Shown in pieces: positions 20,082-25,549 of a stretch of DNA of 25,549 bases. The stretch's first letter is position 1; every line of letters begins with the position of its first letter. The DNA comes from Conidiobolus incongruus B7586 (Eukaryota; Entomophthoromycota; Entomophthoromycetes; Entomophthorales; Conidiobolaceae). The notes beneath the pieces are model-generated. The model had not been told where the DNA came from. It was given only the letters and a program-made list of their open reading frames with translations, and ran no database searches. A program made the translations under genes and the position numbers. Location: the NCBI GenBank assembly GCA_000697335.1, contig JNEM01012197.1, positions 1-25,549 of the forward strand, in the 5' to 3' direction.

Positions 20082-22227
20082 ATGACATCCACTACAACTA
20101 TTACTACTACTACTACGTTATCAAATACTCTAAATGATACCAATGCTACGAGTGTTTCAGATTCTCAAAAAGAATTAACAACTCCTACTGCTACTTTAAC
20201 AATTGACAGTGATAAAACAAAATCAACGGGTAACAGTGATTCAAACATGAGTATTCTAAACAATTAATTTTATTATAGATCCTCCTACAATTCACGAGAA
20301 CTGCCACAAATTAATTACGCCGGCACCTTTATGTCCTGACACATTACAGTATCCAATATTAAAATCAACTAATGTCACATTTACCAGTGCTAAAATCGAA
20401 GATCAATTAAATAAATTATCTCGAGTTGGTTTAGAAACCGATTTAGCAGACTGTTTCCTAAATTTGAGGTCTTTAATATGTTTAATAGAATATCCAAGGT
20501 GTAATGTAGTGACTGGTGAAACGGATAAAATTTGTGAGTTAATAAGGGATGAGGTTATGACTAAATGCGTTAAAAAAGGTGGTGGTGGTGTCGATGAAAA
20601 GGCTTGGAAAAATGTTATCAGGGATGAAATGTTCAGTCGATCCAACTGCTTTATGGGAGTGGATCACAAGGATACTAAGGGTGACAATAAGGATCAACAA
20701 GCTCCAAGGCCTACGGCACTGCCCTTAGAGGTCCATTCCATCACTTCCCAGACACTTAAGCCTAAACCTACGGCGGGATCACCCTCAAATAGCACTGCAG
20801 AGGTTGCACGCGGATGTACCCATGAATCGTATCAAATTAATTTACTCAAGGGTACTTGCAACCATCCTGATAATCCTGCTTTTGTTTATTTTACAACTCC
20901 TCACGATCCTAACTGTAAAGATGAGGAGGATTTAACAAAAGTGCAAGTTCCATACACCTGCCCTTGCCATTCGAAGACCTTTAACATCCGCACACCGTGT
21001 CCTAAACCAAGAATCCTGACATTTCATGATCCCCAGCCCGCAGGCGGGGAACAGGGACTATGTAATCCAATTAGCAATAATTTAATTGCATCATTTAACA
21101 CGGATAGATGCACCAACGACGTCGAGTTTTATTCTAATGATTTAGATACCACTGGCAATATGGATGGAGGATTGTTTTATAAAGGTCCTATCGTCGTCAG
21201 CTCTGTCAACAATCGCAAGCGAAACCAGAGTGATAGCAGTGATAACAAGTCTAAAACCTCAGAGGAACAAGATATATCGACAAAATTCATACTGATTCAG
21301 GATGAACAATTGGTGCAACTCAAAGACTTTTCCAATTATGAATGTCTTCCATTCCAATGCAGTGGTACTAAGGACTTCCTCCCACCTAGCCTGAATCATC
21401 TCAAGGATGGCCACTTTGACAGTGATTGCAGCACCCAGAAGAATCAATGCGACGCAATCAACATTACGAAGGAAGCAATCACATTCAAATCAACCGATTC
21501 CGGCATAGTTCCCCAACTTGAATTCCATCTTACATCAAAATCTGCACAAAATTATTTCCTTCTAGAATTGAAAACTTTGTCCAATCCCGTCTACTCAGGT
21601 TTCCGAGTATATGTTAACAATTCGCCAGTCACACCACTTTTAACCAATGTAACCGATTACAAGACCCTCGCAATCCAACTACCTTACACTGCTAACAGTC
21701 CATCCAAGAATGTGAATCGCATTAAGATACAGCATTCAGGCTCCAGTTCAGATTCAAATTCTCAAGGTTCCATCAGATCCATATTACTAATGAACTGTGA
21801 ATTGAACCATCACCTCGAAACTATCACGCCGTTTGAGGCAATGAAAACTGTTCCACCATCAGCGGAAGCTTTCGATCTGAATAAAGTCAAACTTTTAGCG
21901 AGTCACACTCAAAGTCAAGTCCCAACCAGCGGATCCCATGCTCCTTTGTTTTGGATGATTCCTGCCTTTGTAATCCTTGGTACCATTGCACTAGTGGTCT
22001 ACTTCTTCATGCGAGCTCATCGTCGCAATAATACAGGAGACGTTGAACCAATGCTCATGGACGCGATTAAAAGCAAATTTCCAGTGGGCAGAGGTGCTAA
22101 TGCAGACCCCGTCGAAACCGAAAGACTTTACGACGCGGAAGATTACCCTGCGCAAATCGAGGCCGAAATGTCGGAGGATTCAGAAGTTGAAGATATTGTA
22201 GTGAATAGCGGTACTCGAAGACGCTAA
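20082..22227 (+). CDS. Frizzled-CRD single-pass membrane protein
   Basis: Two exons (20082-20229, 20279-22227) with a 49-nt intron, GTAACA...TATAG with a CTAAAC branch-like site, give 698 residues. A Thr/Ser-rich stretch leads the protein. Residues 58-173 match a Frizzled-type cysteine-rich domain, with cysteines at 58, 68, 108, 117, 124, 135, 146 and 173 and the hallmark words LRSLICLIEYPRC and ICELIRDEV. A second Cys-rich segment and N-glycosylation sequons (NITK, NVTD, NKSK) follow. Residues about 446-558 look like a beta-sandwich of galactose-binding type (pattern only). One transmembrane helix spans about 608-627 (WMIPAFVILGTIALVVYFFM), followed by RAHRR and an acidic 71-residue tail. 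This is a type I receptor-like layout, not a seven-helix Frizzled. No signal peptide is visible, so a 5' exon may be missing. Its function is unknown. Confidence 0.75.
20090..20117 (+). repeat. ACT-type trinucleotide repeat coding for polythreonine
   Basis: ACT/ACA/ATT codons form a Thr-rich run at the start of the CRD protein. Low complexity here makes the true N-terminus harder to judge. Confidence 0.7.
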
Positions 22228-22662
22228 TTCCCTCCAACTCATTAAAATTTTATCTATTTATTCACTAAAATATTAAATATAGGCAATTCATTTTTGAATA
22301 AAATAACTATTATTGAAACATATGAAAATTGAACAGAGATAAGCAGTAACAGTATCCAATGTATTACAAAAATGAAATCATTGTAATAAAATGAAATTAA
22401 TTGTACTACTTAAAGGGATAATATATTCTCATGGATTATAAAATAATAATCTAAATAATTATTTTTAATAAAATATTCAAATTAAATTTATAAAAATTTT
22501 GAAGGATTGTTAAAATGATATATTTTTAATAATAATATTGATATGTAATAAAAAAATTAATAAAATTAATTAATTAATTAATTAAAATAATAAAAACTAC
22601 AAAGTATCAATTGTGATACTAATATGAATATAAAAATTTATTATTTAAAATAATTTTTAATA
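22228..22662. other. Convergent intergenic region
   Basis: About 435 bases separate the stop codons of the CRD gene (plus) and MESH1 (minus), so both 3' ends lie here. It is AT-rich with a (TTAA)n run near 22568-22584. No other feature was seen. Confidence 0.7.
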
Positions 22663-23550
22663 TTATTCAATACATTTATAAGTAGCTCCCTTGAATTTAA
22701 AAGTTCCCTCCTTAAATATATAATCCAATTGATTTTCTAAATATTCGTTCACTCCTCTACATTCTATATACAACTATTAATAGTTACATTGTTAGAATTT
22801 AAGTATGTATTACCGTTGACAACTTCCAACGACCATTTGAAATATTCTTGAACTCTTTCAAGTGTCCTATTACATAATTAGTATTGTGATAGTGATAAAT
22901 TAGCATTGATTTACCATCCAACAGGTGGGCTGAGCATAATATCCAATAAATTATTAAGTTTATCAGCTAATTTTAATTGTCTAGCCTAATAATCAGATTT
23001 AATATATATAATTTAATTAAATCAATAAAATACTTACATATACAGATTTACTTTTAGCGGTCTCAACCTGTAACTTCTTCCTAACGTGTTTAGGTAATGT
23101 AAAATCATCGGTCACTTCGCTAACTAGATAACTTACTTCGGAACCAAATTTTAATTCTAACTTTTTATTTGAAAAAAAAAATAATAAATTAAATATTAAT
23201 AAATAAAATAAGTTTAATAATTTACCTCTTCAAAAGTAGTATCAGTATCTTCGACAGTATCGTGAAGGATAGCAGCTTGTAACAGTGGCAAGTATGAGAT
23301 ACCGCCGTCCAACAAATGTTTAGCAACTGCTATAGGATGGTTAATATAAGCTAAACTTTATATTAATATTATATTTATTAAAGTAAAAAAATAATTTTAA
23401 ATTTATATTACGAGTATTTAAAATATCTTTACGTTTTTGAAATCTATGCTTTTCACATGCGAATTTTAAAGTATCAAATAATATTAAAGTACTTTTTAAT
23501 GGTAGGTTTAATTCAATATTATTAAAATCTGATTTATTATTCATTTTCAT
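22663..23550 (-). CDS. HDDC3: MESH1/HDDC3-type (p)ppGpp and NADPH hydrolase
   Basis: Six exons (23412-23550, 23226-23350, 23038-23160, 22915-22985, 22814-22866, 22663-22763) join in frame to 203 residues; human MESH1 has 179. The introns are 61, 65, 52, 48 and 50 nt, all GT...AG. The product is a single HD domain of the RelA/SpoT hydrolase class. Visible family marks are [14 protein letters not shown] (29-42), INHP with H51, [15 protein letters not shown] with H76-D77 and E80-D81, VTDD (104-107) and KLADKLNNL with D137 and N141. All expected metal-binding and catalytic positions are present. Family members remove the 3' pyrophosphate of ppGpp, and human MESH1 also dephosphorylates NADPH. No synthetase domain or start-site signal peptide is seen, so a cytosolic enzyme is expected. 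The last acceptor (22764-22765) was chosen because the nearer AG leads to an early stop. Confidence 0.9.
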
Positions 23551-25549
23551 ATTTTTTTATAATTTATATTAACTTTTTTTGATTTTAAATTAGTTTTAGT
23601 TTGGGGAGTTTATATTGATTTTGAATGAAATTAGAATTAAGGGTTTAAAAATCATAAAAGACTTGTGACTAATAATTAATAATATAAGATTTGTAGTCAT
23701 ATGAAGATGTATGTTGGATTATTAATGACATTAGATAATTGGATTCTTTTGGAATGACTTTTAATAATTGTTATTTAACTCCTTCATTATTGGATTTGAT
23801 TTATAACGATTTCTATAATAATTAATGATTTTCAAACTTTGGTGTTTTGTGAGGATTGCATCGTATATTTGAAATACATATTAGTATCAAATTATCGCTA
23901 TCAGACATTATAGAATAAAATGCATATTAGTATTATAATATTAATTATATGTTTATTATTTTTATAAAATATATAGTTTTTTTATTTTAAAGATTAAACC
24001 AATATAACAATCTTTATTGTTTGAACAGATTTACAATGTTATCACAATAATAATGCAAAATTAGTAATTTTTTATAATTTTGTGATATTTAAAATAAAAA
24101 TAACTTATTGAAACTCATTTTGAATTGTAAAATTAATGAATATAAAATGATGTCAATTAACAATGATGATATATTATAAAATCTCAAAACAAATTTGAAT
24201 TTTAAATAACTTAACAATATTAAAGTAACACAATTTGCATTTATATTTGATAATTATATCAGGCAAAAATACTGACAATAATTAAATTTAATTTATATAA
24301 ATTAAAGGAAAATGTGAGATATATTTAAGTTAAATATGTTTATAAATTATGAAGATGTTGATTTCAATTATTACCTATATCTTGGATTCACAAAGTTTCA
24401 AAATTTAATTGCAAAAGTTATTAAATTAAAATTTTAAAAATAAAATTAATTAAATTAATTCAAAGAATACTTAATATTATATTTCATACTTGTAAATTAA
24501 TAATTATAATTATAAAAATTATATTAAAAAATTTATATTCACATAAAACAAACTAAGGTAATAAAGGCAATTTTTGAATACAATGATTAATATAATGTAT
24601 TTGATATTAAAATAATTTATATAAATAAAACAAGGAAATTTATATATTTAATTAATTATCTTTAAACCTTAATTTTAAGTCTCATTATTTTTCTATAAAT
24701 AATTTAGAACAATATTCATATTTATCACTTTTCTAAAATTATATTATTTAATAATACATATATATACATTAATATTTATTCTAACGTATTTCATTCATAT
24801 ATAGTTAAGATCAATGCATTTTAATCATTAGTATACATAGTTTGATTTATCTATAATTATATAGCAAAAGATATTTTAAAATATTTGATTTATTTTATAG
24901 TATCTGGGTTAAATTATATAGTTATTTTAATGGTTCTATTCATTTTAAATTATCCTATAAAATGAAATTAATAAAGAGTGGCATTATTATTTTGATCCCA
25001 ATATATCAAGTTTTTTATAAGTTGAATAGATATAATAGAATATAGGTTGAAATATTATTAATCTATTTATTTTCAAAATTAAATTTATTAAAATATTTAA
25101 AAAAATATATATTTCAAAATTTAATGTTTTCAGATAATTATTTATAATGCTAAAATATAAAATATATTTAACTAATACTTTTAATCTTATTTAATAATTC
25201 AAGCTAAACATAATATTATATTGTTTTTAAAATTTTTTATTTTATTAATTTTAGTGTTAATATAGTTAAAATTTATATTTTTTTGAATATTTTTTGACTA
25301 TAAAATATAAATATAATAATATACAAGTAAATAGAAATCAGTTCATTTAAAATATTATATAATACTTAAATATAATATTTTATAATACACAAGATATAAA
25401 TGTATATATAATTAATAAAATTTTTGACTAAGAAATGAATATATTTCAAATTATTTTTAAATTTCTTAAAAATATTCACCAATTTGATATTAATTAATCA
25501 ATAATTACTAACTAAAAATATAAGAAAATTTGGAAAATAATTATATAAA
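23551..25549. other. Gene-free AT-rich DNA
   Basis: The first few hundred bases must hold the promoter of MESH1, but no element stands out. No open frame, RNA gene or mobile-element end was recognised in the rest. Confidence 0.55.

Noticed and set aside
20251-20278. 28-nt intron GTATTC...TATAG as the first intron of the CRD gene
   Set aside because: It keeps the frame but is much shorter than the other introns (48-98 nt) and puts the branch-like CTAAAC too close to the donor. The 49-nt choice from 20230 fits better, though RNA data could reverse this.
20403-20645. 80-codon minus-strand frame opposite the CRD exon
   Set aside because: Antisense shadow of the conserved cysteine-rich domain.
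21259-21447. 62-codon minus-strand frame opposite the CRD gene's second exon
   Set aside because: Antisense shadow of the ectodomain coding sequence; no motif of its own.
22771-22777. Nearer acceptor for the last MESH1 intron (AATAG at about 22775)
   Set aside because: Using it gives a stop after four codons, whereas the acceptor at 22764-22765 restores the family's conserved C-terminal helix.
1-25549. tRNA, rRNA, spliceosomal RNA genes and CRISPR arrays
   Set aside because: No B-box-like GGTTCRA word in a tRNA context, no conserved snRNA or rRNA words, and no spaced direct repeats were found on either strand by reading.

Overview
The window looks like a nuclear contig from a very AT-rich, intron-bearing eukaryote, most likely a fungus. 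Coding exons stand out from non-coding DNA that is estimated by eye at about 80% A+T. Introns are short (48-98 nt), GT...AG, with CTAAC/CTAAT-like branch sites. The genes have close fungal or opisthokont relatives: a UAF30-type SWIB protein, THO complex subunit 1, a MESH1-type hydrolase and a single-pass Frizzled-CRD protein. An early-diverging lineage (Zoopagomycota or Entomophthoromycotina) is a guess, not shown by the sequence.
Layout. 1-1579: gene-free AT-rich DNA. 1580-4284: a direct tandem pair of small secreted-type protein genes on the minus strand, about 2.1 kb apart, each with the same TATA box and a roughly 130-bp upstream block kept at fixed spacing. The copy at 1580-1906 has one in-frame TAG. 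5460-8235: a decayed DNA transposon with near-perfect 19-bp terminal inverted repeats, flanking TTA direct repeats and a Myb/SANT-like remnant, best explained as PIF/Harbinger. 9961-11799: THOC1/Hpr1 in three exons (minus). 13560-13920: an unexplained patch with clearly raised GC. 14037-14846: DEK-C plus SWIB protein (minus). 14847-20081: 5 kb without a convincing gene. 20082-22227: a two-exon gene (plus) for a membrane protein with an N-terminal Frizzled-like cysteine-rich domain, a glycosylated ectodomain, one transmembrane helix and an acidic tail. 22663-23550: MESH1/HDDC3 in six exons (minus), convergent with the CRD gene. 23551-25549: gene-free.
The genes do not form one pathway. THOC1 acts in mRNP assembly, the SWIB protein in rDNA or chromatin transcription, and MESH1 in nucleotide hydrolysis. 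The most unusual items are the Frizzled-CRD receptor-like protein and the paired small-protein genes with their shared promoter block. All exon models come from hand translation and splice-site reading; no search was run.
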